From JAJKIV01 sp036509075 (GTDB lineage Bacteria > Gemmatimonadota > Gemmatimonadetes > Gemmatimonadales > Gemmatimonadaceae): 5,391 bases of DNA. The position numbers and the translations under genes are program-made. Position 1 is the first letter of the stretch. Each line of letters starts with the position of its first letter. The stretch covers positions 1 through 5,391 of the forward strand of contig DATCGG010000115.1 in NCBI GenBank assembly GCA_036509075.1. The letters run 5' to 3'. Positions 1-5,391 of this stretch are shown here, one piece after another. The notes beneath the pieces are model-generated. The model was given only the letters and a program-made list of their open reading frames with translations, was not told the origin of the DNA and searched no databases.

Positions 1-122
1 CTCGGCACCAATCTTTCCAACCACCCCACCACCCGGCCGCCACATTCGACGCGTGTGGCCCCCGAAATGCACCGTCGTTAGGCTCCCATTCCGAGCGTCC
101 GGCCGGCTCGCCGAGCTGGACG

Positions 123-128
123 TATACC
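123..128 (+). promoter_or_regulatory. possible -10 element (TATACC) for the four-gene unit
   Basis: The 135 bases before the first gene hold no ORF that I trust. The only AT-rich hexamer near the start is TATACC, matching TATAAT at four of six places. It ends 7 bases before the ATG at 136, so a transcript from it would start at or next to that ATG and be leaderless. I see no convincing -35 hexamer about 17 bases upstream. The weak match and missing -35 keep this tentative. The true promoter could lie further upstream, beyond the window. Confidence 0.25.
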
Positions 129-135
129 CAACACC

Positions 136-1032
136 ATGTGGAGCGCGATGGAACCGTCGGAGCACACGCCAACCTCCTCCCCCGAAACCTCGACGACCGA
201 GCTCGGCTCAGCGCCGGCCGCAGCACCCGCGGCTGACGTGGAGATCGAGACGCCAACGTCCGTTACCGAAGGGCCCGTTGATCTGCCTGTCGCACCGCCC
301 GTTGCACCGCGGCCCAAGACGAAAGGGGTCGCCGACATCGTGTTCGTCATTGACGTCACGGGTAGCATGACGCCGATCATCGACGCGCTGCGCAAGAACA
401 TCGAGACGTTCATCGACTCGCTCAGCCGCGGCGATGCCAACAACGCGGCGCCCGTGAAGGACTGGCGGGGCAAGATCGTCGGATACCGCGACATCGAACA
501 CGCCGAGGCCGAAGGACTGCCGTGGATCGAGGACAACCCGTTCGTCCGCGATGCGGTAGCGCTGAAGGCCCAGCTCGCCGGTCTGCGCGCAGCAGGCGGC
601 GGCGATGAGCCAGAGTCGCTCCTCGACGTCCTCTACAAGGTCGCCACGATGGAAGCTTCTCCCAAGGGCGCCCAGGGCGAGGACCCTAACAAGTGGCGCT
701 ATCGCAGCGAGGCGGCGCGCGTCGTCATCGTCTTCACCGACGCCTCGTTCAAGGAAACGATGTCCATCCCCGAGGCCAAGGGTGGCAGCCTCCAGGACGT
801 CGCGAACGTCGTGATGGCGAACCGCATCATCCTGAGTCTCTTCGCGCCCAACTTCGAGGGCTACGACCGGCTGAGCCAGATCGACAAGTCGGAGTGGGAG
901 GTCGTCGAGTACGAGGGTCTTTCGCCGCAGGAGGCGCTGCAGAAGTTCACCGCCGATCCGGTCAACTTCCGGACGACCCTCAAGCAGCTCGCCGCGAGCG
1001 TGTCGAAGTCGGCCGAGACTGTTGCGCTCTGA
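136..1032 (+). CDS. vWA-domain protein (MIDAS intact), first gene of the kinase/phosphatase unit
   Basis: This is a 298-residue protein with no signal peptide or membrane helix, so probably cytosolic. Residues 1-62 are Pro/Ala/Thr/Glu-rich and likely disordered. The vWA fold starts at about residue 66 with a hydrophobic strand and the MIDAS motif DVTGSM (D73, T75, S77). It continues with GYRD (116-119), GGGDEPES (154-161) and the strand VVIVFTDA with D202 as the third-loop acidic residue. These are the metal-site landmarks of the single-domain bacterial vWA group that resembles TerY, hemicentin and VwkA. Such proteins usually bind partner proteins through a bound divalent metal rather than catalyse a reaction. 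The last 40 residues look helical, and there is no C-terminal zinc module of the TerY-C type. The start is ambiguous: ATG at 136 has no Shine-Dalgarno, while the in-frame ATG at 148 has GGAG at 140-143. The kinase gene follows 15 bp downstream, which suggests a shared transcript. I infer that this is a scaffold or substrate for the kinase and phosphatase. Confidence 0.93.
   Translation: MWSAMEPSEHTPTSSPETSTTELGSAPAAAPAADVEIETPTSVTEGPVDLPVAPPVAPRPKTKGVADIVFVIDVTGSMTPIIDALRKNIETFIDSLSRGDANNAAPVKDWRGKIVGYRDIEHAEAEGLPWIEDNPFVRDAVALKAQLAGLRAAGGGDEPESLLDVLYKVATMEASPKGAQGEDPNKWRYRSEAARVVIVFTDASFKETMSIPEAKGGSLQDVANVVMANRIILSLFAPNFEGYDRLSQIDKSEWEVVEYEGLSPQEALQKFTADPVNFRTTLKQLAASVSKSAETVAL
140..143 (+). 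promoter_or_regulatory. GGAG ribosome-binding site for the alternative start at 148
   Basis: GGAG lies 4 bases before the in-frame ATG at 148, which would give a protein four residues shorter. The upstream ATG at 136 has no such signal. The two starts could be used by leadered and leaderless transcripts respectively; the conserved domain begins far downstream and does not decide between them. Confidence 0.35.
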
Positions 1033-1034
1033 CG

Positions 1035-1041
1035 GGAGAGG
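1035..1041 (+). promoter_or_regulatory. Shine-Dalgarno GGAGAGG for the kinase gene
   Basis: GGAGAGG sits 6 bases before the GTG at 1048, within the 15-base gap after the vWA stop codon. It is the best ribosome-binding site in the window. It supports GTG as the kinase start and shows that the gene can be translated independently of the vWA gene. Confidence 0.7.
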
Positions 1042-1047
1042 CGGGGC

Positions 1048-2355
1048 GTGGCGAAAAAGCTGAAGGTCGGCGACGCGATCCGCGGGTATCGCGTCACGAA
1101 GGTGTTCGGGCCTGGGGCGATGGCGATCTCCTACGCCGCCCAGGCCCCGAGCGGGACGAAGATCTTTCTCAAGCAGTACAAGTCTCCCGCGCCCACGGTC
1201 GTCTGGTACTCGGCTTTCGTCGACTACCAGCAGGAGCTCGCCGCGCGCGTGCGCAACGGCAAGGCGGGACAGTACGCCGTGCGCCTCGTCGACGCCTTCG
1301 AGGAGGTGTGGGGCGGGCCGTGCTACTTCCAGGCGTACGAGTTCGTGGAGCACGGTGGTGACCTGCAGGAGATGCTCGACGCGGAGCGCGAGACGCACCA
1401 GCGCACGGGCGTCTCGCCCCTGCGTCACTCCGCGGTCTGGGCGCGACACGTGACTTGGGCCAAGGTGTTGATGGCGGGCATCGCGGGGCTGCACGAGTCG
1501 AAGATCGTCCACGCCGACCTGAAACCGCCTAACGTGTACCTCATCCGGGATCCGTCCATCGGCTCGGGGTACCAGCTCAAGCTGATCGACATGGACTTCT
1601 CGGTGCTGGCCGATCACCGCGCGCCATGGCACGGCTACCAGGGCTACGTGGGCTCGGACAACTACCGCTCGCCCGAGCACCTCACGCGAGGTGCGACGCC
1701 CGGACTGCCGTCGGACATCTTCACCTGCGGGCTGATGCTGTACGAGCTCCTCGCCGGGACCCATCCATACTGGCGCGAGGATCAGGCGGAGTACGCGAGT
1801 CTCGTCCGTGCGTACGGCGCCAAGCCGCCGGCGCTGGCCGGAACCATGCCCGCGCCGGCAACGAACGCCGAGGTGAGCGTGGCACTGCGTCGCTGTCTTT
1901 CCCCTAACGCGGCGGATCGGCCCACGGCGGCCGAACTGCGCGCGGCGCTCAGCGGCCGAGCGACCCGAGCGGTGGTGCGGGGGACGGCTGCGACATCCCC
2001 GATCGCGAAGGTAGCTGCCGCACGAGGTGCCCCGCTTACCAGCGACCGGGTGCGCCTCGCGTCAGGCGGGCAGGTACTGCAGATCGGCGTGCGGACCGCC
2101 GTGGGGAGGCACCTCGCGCGTCAGTTCGGGAGCGACGCCGAATTCTGGGACGAGCGCCAATGCGTACTCGAGCGGCGGCCGGACCAGCGCTGGCAGGTCC
2201 TGCCGGTGCCGGGCACCGCGAACGAGACGCTGTTGAACGGCGAGGTCCTCGCCGCGCCGCAGCCGCTGCACGAGGGGGATGTGATCGCGGTCGGGCGCAA
2301 GGCAACCGGTGTCATCAAGCTGCCGCTCACGGTCAGTGCGCTCCGAGCCGGATAG
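1048..2355 (+). CDS. eukaryote-like Ser/Thr protein kinase with C-terminal degenerate FHA-like domain
   Basis: A 435-residue protein that should transfer phosphate from ATP to Ser/Thr of a partner protein. The kinase domain spans about 12-300. It has a glycine loop GPGAMA (21-26, third Gly replaced by Ala), Lys42 as the ATP lysine, Glu63 as candidate helix-C Glu, and catalytic loop HADLKPPN (155-162) with D157, K159 and N162. The metal-binding Asp181 lies in DMD, where most kinases have DFG. It also has SPE (208-210) for APE, D223 of subdomain IX and R291 of subdomain XI. All catalytic residues are present, so activity is expected. The catalytic loop lacks the Arg of HRD, as in non-RD kinases that are often independent of activation-loop phosphorylation. 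Residues about 335-425 look like an FHA domain (GR 353-354, N392-E-T, LNG 396-398, GD 410-411, VG 415-416). The usual phosphothreonine-contacting Ser and His appear to be Asp368 and Gln371. There is no membrane helix. GTG start with a good ribosome-binding site; the 3' end overlaps the phosphatase gene. Confidence 0.95.
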   Translation: MAKKLKVGDAIRGYRVTKVFGPGAMAISYAAQAPSGTKIFLKQYKSPAPTVVWYSAFVDYQQELAARVRNGKAGQYAVRLVDAFEEVWGGPCYFQAYEFVEHGGDLQEMLDAERETHQRTGVSPLRHSAVWARHVTWAKVLMAGIAGLHESKIVHADLKPPNVYLIRDPSIGSGYQLKLIDMDFSVLADHRAPWHGYQGYVGSDNYRSPEHLTRGATPGLPSDIFTCGLMLYELLAGTHPYWREDQAEYASLVRAYGAKPPALAGTMPAPATNAEVSVALRRCLSPNAADRPTAAELRAALSGRATRAVVRGTAATSPIAKVAAARGAPLTSDRVRLASGGQVLQIGVRTAVGRHLARQFGSDAEFWDERQCVLERRPDQRWQVLPVPGTANETLLNGEVLAAPQPLHEGDVIAVGRKATGVIKLPLTVSALRAG

Positions 2356-3577
2356 CGCGCCCAGCGCGGCGCCGCCTAACGACGAGCCTGTCGCCGGAGA
2401 CCAGCCGGGTCCGGCGGAGCCGGAAACGGACACCGGCGGTGAGCTCGACCCGGTTGCCGCCGTCCCCGCGACGCCGCCAATCGTGGACATGACAGACCTC
2501 GACTGGCCGGCCGTGCGAGATCGAGTGACCGCCGCCGCCACGCGCGCATATCTCCGTGACGTCGTCGAGCGCATGGAGACACTGCTCGATCGTGACGGTG
2601 GACCGCGACTTCTGTTCGACGCGGACCGCGCCGACGCGAACGACAAGGCCATCCGCGTCGGTCAGCTCGAAGCGGACGCACCGCTCTGGATCATCGGCGA
2701 CATCCACGGCGACCTCCTCGCGCTGGAGGCGGGGCTCGAGGTCGTGCGGACCACGTCGCCGGGCAGCGGTCCCGCACCGCGCCTCGTGTTCCTCGGCGAC
2801 TTCATCGACGATGGCGGTTACGGGCTCGAAGTGCTGCTCCGCGTCTTCGAGCTAATCCTCGACGCGCCGGGAAGCGTCTGCATCATCGCCGGCAACCACG
2901 ACGAGGCGCTGCACTACACCGGCGCCGGATTCAGCGCGACGGTGACGCCGTCGGACTTCTCGGACTTCCTGAACGCGAATCTCGCGCACGAGTGGATCAC
3001 GCGGGCGGGCAAGCTCGCCGTGCGGTTGTTCTCCGCGGCACCGCGCGCGCTGTTCCTGCCGGACGGCCTGCTGGTCACACATGGCGGTTTCCCGCTCGTC
3101 GACCTGCACGCCGACCTGCGCGAGTCTGGCGACTGGAACGATCCGCGCAGCCTCGCCGACTTCACGTGGACCCGCGCGCATCCGCGCGCGCGCAAGAAGA
3201 TGCCGAACCGCACCTCGCGCGGGAGCCAGTTCGGCTACGAGGACTTCGCCGCCTTCTGTGATGTGACCACCGAGCTGGGCCGACCGGTCACGCACATGGT
3301 GCGCGGGCACGATCACGTCGACCAGCGATACGAGATCTACCCCGCGTACGCGGCGAACCCGGTACTCACGACGGTTGCTCTCTCGCGCCGGCTCCCGCGC
3401 GAGACGTTCGGTCCGTATGAGCGCGTTCCGACGATCGCGCGATGGGTACGCGGCGCGCTGCCACAGGTACACCGTTTGTGCATCCCCGCTGAGATGGTGC
3501 GTGACATCTATCCCGACGACGACGTCGGCGCGGGCGAATCTCACGCGATCGATGCCGCCGTCGGCGAGCCCCTGTGA
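2309..3577 (+). CDS. PPP-family (PP1/PP2A-like) metallophosphatase
   Basis: A 422-residue protein expected to remove phosphate from phosphoproteins using two metal ions. PPP landmarks appear in order: GDIHG (130-134), GDFIDDG (163-169), AGNHDE (194-199), THGG (257-260) and RGHDH (332-336). These supply all six expected metal ligands: D131, H133, D164, N196, H258 and H334. H197 is the catalytic histidine equivalent. The HGG and RxH spacing points to the PPP protein-phosphatase branch rather than a generic calcineurin-like esterase. Two phosphate-contact positions differ from PP1: Arg of DRG is Asp168, and Arg of RGNHE is Ala194. Residues 1 to about 60 are Pro/Glu/Ala-rich and likely disordered. 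The start is uncertain: GTG 2309 has AAGG 6 bases upstream but overlaps the kinase gene by 47 bp; GTG 2336 overlaps by 20 bp with no ribosome-binding site; ATG 2489 would begin just before the folded part. I infer that it counteracts the adjacent kinase. The stop codon overlaps the next start. Confidence 0.92.
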   Translation: MSSSCRSRSVRSEPDSAPSAAPPNDEPVAGDQPGPAEPETDTGGELDPVAAVPATPPIVDMTDLDWPAVRDRVTAAATRAYLRDVVERMETLLDRDGGPRLLFDADRADANDKAIRVGQLEADAPLWIIGDIHGDLLALEAGLEVVRTTSPGSGPAPRLVFLGDFIDDGGYGLEVLLRVFELILDAPGSVCIIAGNHDEALHYTGAGFSATVTPSDFSDFLNANLAHEWITRAGKLAVRLFSAAPRALFLPDGLLVTHGGFPLVDLHADLRESGDWNDPRSLADFTWTRAHPRARKKMPNRTSRGSQFGYEDFAAFCDVTTELGRPVTHMVRGHDHVDQRYEIYPAYAANPVLTTVALSRRLPRETFGPYERVPTIARWVRGALPQVHRLCIPAEMVRDIYPDDDVGAGESHAIDAAVGEPL

Positions 3578-4080
3578 GCGGCGTCATCATCCGCTGCCCG
3601 AACTGCGGGACGACACAATCCACGTTAGGCGAGTGCGAGGCCTGTCACGAAGCGGGCACGCGCTACTTCTGCACGAACCACGAGCCCGGGCGCTGGCTCG
3701 ATGGGCCCGCGTGCGCCGTGTGCGGCGTACGCTACGGCATGGAGCCAGCGACCAGTCGCCCCCCTCCGCGCGCGCGAGCCGAGTCGCCGGTGTCGTGGCC
3801 CCCATCGTCCCGACCGGTCGACGAGCCGGAGCGGGTTCCCATGGACGTGCGGTCAGGTCCGGTACGGACGCCCCGCATAGATGATGTTTTCGAGATCGAG
3901 CCCGGCGGCCTTGAAGTGTCGGACCGCCGGGTCGGACCGCCGTTCCCGGCGGGGAGCCTAACGCTCGAGGCCACCGCGGTGGGCTGTGCCCGGCGCATCG
4001 TCGTGCTCTTCGTGATCCTACTCGTGCTGGCGGGGCTCGCCATCTTCGGACTGCTCAGCGTCGGGATCCGGGTGCTGTAA
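3574..4080 (+). CDS. small zinc-binding, tail-anchored membrane protein
   Basis: A 168-residue protein that I cannot assign to a named family. The N-terminus has two zinc-type clusters. The first is C8-x2-C11 with C21-x2-C24, a classic zinc ribbon; the second is C33-x2-H36 with C47-x2-C50. Residues about 57-137 are Pro/Arg/Glu-rich and probably a disordered linker. Residues about 142-165 form one strongly hydrophobic helix preceded by two arginines and ending three residues from the C-terminus. The zinc modules should therefore face the cytoplasm (positive-inside rule, inferred). GTG start within a GTGA overlap with the phosphatase stop, implying coupled translation and related function. TerY proteins of TerY-P triads carry a C-terminal metal-binding TerY-C domain; this gene may supply a comparable module in trans, at the membrane. 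That is speculation. It uses rare TTA and CTA leucine codons, both within the repeated CCTAACG word. Confidence 0.88.
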   Translation: MSGVIIRCPNCGTTQSTLGECEACHEAGTRYFCTNHEPGRWLDGPACAVCGVRYGMEPATSRPPPRARAESPVSWPPSSRPVDEPERVPMDVRSGPVRTPRIDDVFEIEPGGLEVSDRRVGPPFPAGSLTLEATAVGCARRIVVLFVILLVLAGLAIFGLLSVGIRVL

Positions 4081-4158
4081 GCGCCGAGCACCACCGTGCA
4101 TCACGTGCCGCCGATAGGAATTGACGCCGGAACGTAACGTCCCTGGTCCCAGGCGACC
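4081..4158. terminator. convergent intergenic gap with weak hairpins, possible bidirectional termination region
   Basis: Two genes end face to face across 78 bases, where terminators would be expected. I see only short inverted repeats: GCAC-CACC-GTGC (4088-4099), and CCTGG/CCAGG (4142-4153), which leaves a 2-base gap or a 4-bp stem with a 4-base loop. Neither is followed by a T-run on either strand, so this is not a canonical intrinsic terminator. Rho-dependent termination or run-off into antisense is possible. A copy of CCTAACG ends the gap and supplies part of the stop codon of the membrane-protein gene. Confidence 0.25.
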
Positions 4159-5121
4159 CTAACGAACGTCGGGCACAACGTCCGCTGAGCCTTCTTCTCG
4201 CGCGTTCTTCGTAGAAGAGCCCGTCACCCGTTTCTTCACGTCCACGATTCGTACGGCGCCTTTCTCCGGCTCGATCGTTCGCCCATGGAGCTTCATCCAC
4301 GCCTGAGTGAACTCGGCGCCAAGAAGCAGAATTATCGCCGCGTAGTAAATCCATACGAGCAGTACCGCGAGCGCGCCCGCGGCGCCAAAAGCGCTGCCCG
4401 GATCACTCTGGCCGATGTAGAGCCCGATCAAAAGCTTCCCGATCACGAAGAAGATCGCCGTTGCCACGGCGCCGACCCACACGTCGCGCCAGCCGACCTT
4501 CGCGTCGGGCAGGACCTTGAACAGCGCTGCGAACAGGAGCGAGATAACGCCGAACGTCAGAACGAAGTTGAGGACCTGCGCGAATACGCCTCCGAACCCG
4601 CCAAACAGCACGTCACCCGCCGCGCTCAGCGCGGCGGTCAGCGCGAGCGACACCAGCAGGAGGAAGGCGATGCCCAACACCATCCCGATCGATAGAAAGC
4701 GCTTCGTGATGAAGTTCTTGATCCCACCGCGCTTCGGGTCGGGCGCGACACCCCACGCCCGGTTGAGGGCCTCTTGCAATGACACGAACGCGCCCGTCGC
4801 TCCGAAGAGGAGGCCGGCAATACTTATCACGAGCCGGAAACCTGAGCCGGACGCTGTCTTCTGCTCCGCGCTCATCATCATGGTCTGGACTTGTCGGGCG
4901 ACCTCCTGGCCCATGACGGCCTGGAACTGTCCCGTGAGCGCGTCACGCACCTGTGCCGGGTCCCAGATGAAACTCGCCAGCTGAAGCACGATGACGAGAA
5001 GGGGCGCGAGCGCGAACACGGTGAAATACGAGAGCGCCGCCGCCTTCCACGTCGCCTCGTCGCCAGAAAACTCCGCGAATGTATCCTTCGCCAGAGTGAG
5101 CGCCTTCTTCGCCGCGGTCAC
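4159..5121 (-). CDS. YihY/BrkB-family integral membrane protein (UPF0761-like)
   Basis: A 320-residue inner-membrane protein with about six helices, near residues 28-52, 96-118, 143-166, 180-203, 211-236 and 244-270. Family hallmarks are AALSYFTVFALAP in the first helix, LNRAWGV (119-125), LPDAKVGWRDVWVGA (204-218) and YYAAIILLLGAEFTQAW (259-275). Length matches the family. The family was once annotated as ribonuclease BN (RNase BN), which is now regarded as an error; its molecular function is not settled, though transport or export roles are proposed. The C-terminal 45 residues are charged, polar and probably cytoplasmic. The start is GTG at 5121 with GAGGA 4 bases upstream; the frame is open only 12 codons further, back to the stop of the upstream gene. 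It lies 36 bp downstream of a small membrane-protein gene on the same strand, so the two are likely cotranscribed. It converges on the kinase unit, so no functional link is implied. Confidence 0.93.
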   Translation of the reverse strand: MTAAKKALTLAKDTFAEFSGDEATWKAAALSYFTVFALAPLLVIVLQLASFIWDPAQVRDALTGQFQAVMGQEVARQVQTMMMSAEQKTASGSGFRLVISIAGLLFGATGAFVSLQEALNRAWGVAPDPKRGGIKNFITKRFLSIGMVLGIAFLLLVSLALTAALSAAGDVLFGGFGGVFAQVLNFVLTFGVISLLFAALFKVLPDAKVGWRDVWVGAVATAIFFVIGKLLIGLYIGQSDPGSAFGAAGALAVLLVWIYYAAIILLLGAEFTQAWMKLHGRTIEPEKGAVRIVDVKKRVTGSSTKNAREEGSADVVPDVR

Positions 5122-5125
5122 CGCG

Positions 5126-5130
5126 TCCTC
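5126..5130 (-). promoter_or_regulatory. Shine-Dalgarno GAGGA for the YihY-family gene
   Basis: Read on the minus strand, GAGGA lies 4 bases before the GTG at 5121. Spacing is a little short but usable. It supports this GTG over in-frame codons further upstream. Confidence 0.5.
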
Positions 5131-5157
5131 AGCCGAGTCGACGTCGGTTGGCCGCAG

Positions 5158-5391
5158 TTATCGTGGCCGCGACACACGGCCGACGAGGATGCCGACGCCT
5201 AACGCGATGAGTGCGACACGGCCCGGCCGGTCGCGGAGCTCGCGGCGGAGCAGACTGCCAATGTCGCTGAGGTCGTTCTCGCGCAGCCACATCGCAGTGT
5301 CGTCCATGCGATTCGCGACGGTCACGCCGGCTTCAACCGCGCGGCGATGAGCACCTGGTGACCTCGAACGGCGCACTCGTGGGGCGCGCTC
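5158..5391 (-). CDS. small protein with one C-terminal membrane helix, probably 5'-truncated by the window edge
   Basis: The frame is open from the stop at 5158 to the right edge of the window, so the true start may lie outside. Inside the window the candidate starts are GTG 5376 (72 residues) and ATG 5307 (49 residues). Counting from 5376, the N-terminus is basic. Residues about 24-50 form an amphipathic, charged stretch containing MDDTAMWLREND, and residues about 53-68 form one short hydrophobic helix ending in a basic tail, RVSRPR. The plan of charged helical region, short hydrophobic segment and basic tail resembles small inner-membrane or ribosome-tethering proteins of the ElaB/YqjD/DUF883 kind, but I cannot assign the family. 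The YihY-family gene follows after 36 bp, which suggests an envelope-related operon. CCTAACG occurs within it at 5198-5204. Confidence 0.7.
   Translation of the reverse strand, partial: ERAPRVRRSRSPGAHRRAVEAGVTVANRMDDTAMWLRENDLSDIGSLLRRELRDRPGRVALIALGVGILVGRVSRPR

Larger units (their letters stand above)
76..5204. repeat. dispersed over-represented word CCTAACG / CGTTAGG (8 copies plus one near-match)
   Basis: Copies reading CCTAACG on the plus strand are at 1528-1534, 1903-1909, 2375-2381, 3957-3963, 4158-4164 and 5198-5204. Copies on the minus strand are at 76-82 and 3623-3629. A near-match, CCTAACA, lies at 685-691. Six of the eight extend to GCCTAACG. The copies fall in coding and non-coding DNA, in more than one reading frame, and on both sides of the convergent junction. 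They are isolated short words, not arrays. Function unknown. Confidence 0.75.

Noticed and set aside
208..1764. 518-codon open frame on the minus strand, antisense to the vWA and kinase genes
   Set aside because: Arg/Val/Leu/Asp-rich composition typical of the antisense frame of GC-rich genes. No recognisable motif, and the plus strand carries two clearly conserved domains here.
2852..3544. 230-codon minus-strand frame over the phosphatase gene
   Set aside because: Arginine/valine-rich low-information translation with no domain. It is a shadow of the PPP phosphatase.
3375..3884. 169-codon plus-strand frame across the phosphatase/zinc-protein junction
   Set aside because: Arg/Ala/Ser-rich out-of-frame translation. 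Both overlapping genes have strong motif support in their own frames.
4081..4158. Strong intrinsic terminator between the convergent genes
   Set aside because: Only 4-5 bp stems and no T-run on either strand, so kept solely as a low-confidence termination region.
4285..4695. 136-codon plus-strand frame opposite the YihY-family gene
   Set aside because: Charged, repetitive composition with no domain. The minus-strand frame encodes a clear multi-helix membrane protein.
76..5204. Integron attC recombination sites, because GCCTAAC and GTTAGGC match the attC core sequence
   Set aside because: No copy has an opposing GTTRRRY or RYYYAAC partner within about 150 bases, most lie inside genes, and no integrase or cassette structure is present.

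Overview
The window is about two-thirds GC, densely coded, and uses GTG starts for four of its six genes. It looks chromosomal and comes from a high-GC bacterium. The gene content and GC-rich style would fit a soil lineage such as Gemmatimonadota, but that placement is only a guess. No rRNA, tRNA, IS element, CRISPR array or integrase is visible.

Positions 136-4080 form a tight four-gene unit on the plus strand. It encodes: a cytosolic von Willebrand factor A (vWA) protein with a complete MIDAS site; a eukaryote-like Ser/Thr protein kinase with a degenerate C-terminal FHA-like domain; a PPP-family (PP1/PP2A-like) metallophosphatase; and a small protein with two Cys/His zinc-binding clusters and one C-terminal membrane helix. 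Gaps are 15 bp, then a 47 bp overlap (depending on the start chosen), then a 4 bp GTGA overlap, so one transcript with coupled translation is likely. The layout recalls the TerY-phosphorylation triad (vWA + kinase + PP2C phosphatase), which is linked to tellurite/stress and phage-defence islands. Here, however, the phosphatase is of the unrelated PPP class, the zinc-binding module is a separate tail-anchored protein, and the kinase carries an FHA-like module. My model is a membrane-tethered phospho-switch: the kinase and phosphatase act in opposition on a shared target, possibly the vWA or zinc protein. This is inference.

Positions 4081-4158 are a short convergent intergenic gap. The minus strand of 4159-5391 holds a YihY/BrkB-family integral membrane protein. 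Upstream of it is a small protein with one C-terminal membrane helix, whose reading frame runs off the right edge of the window. These two appear to be an ordinary envelope-gene pair unrelated to the kinase module.

A separate signal crosses all regions: the word CCTAACG (or its complement CGTTAGG) occurs eight times, against roughly 0.6 expected from base composition. Inside genes it often forces codons that are rare in GC-rich DNA.
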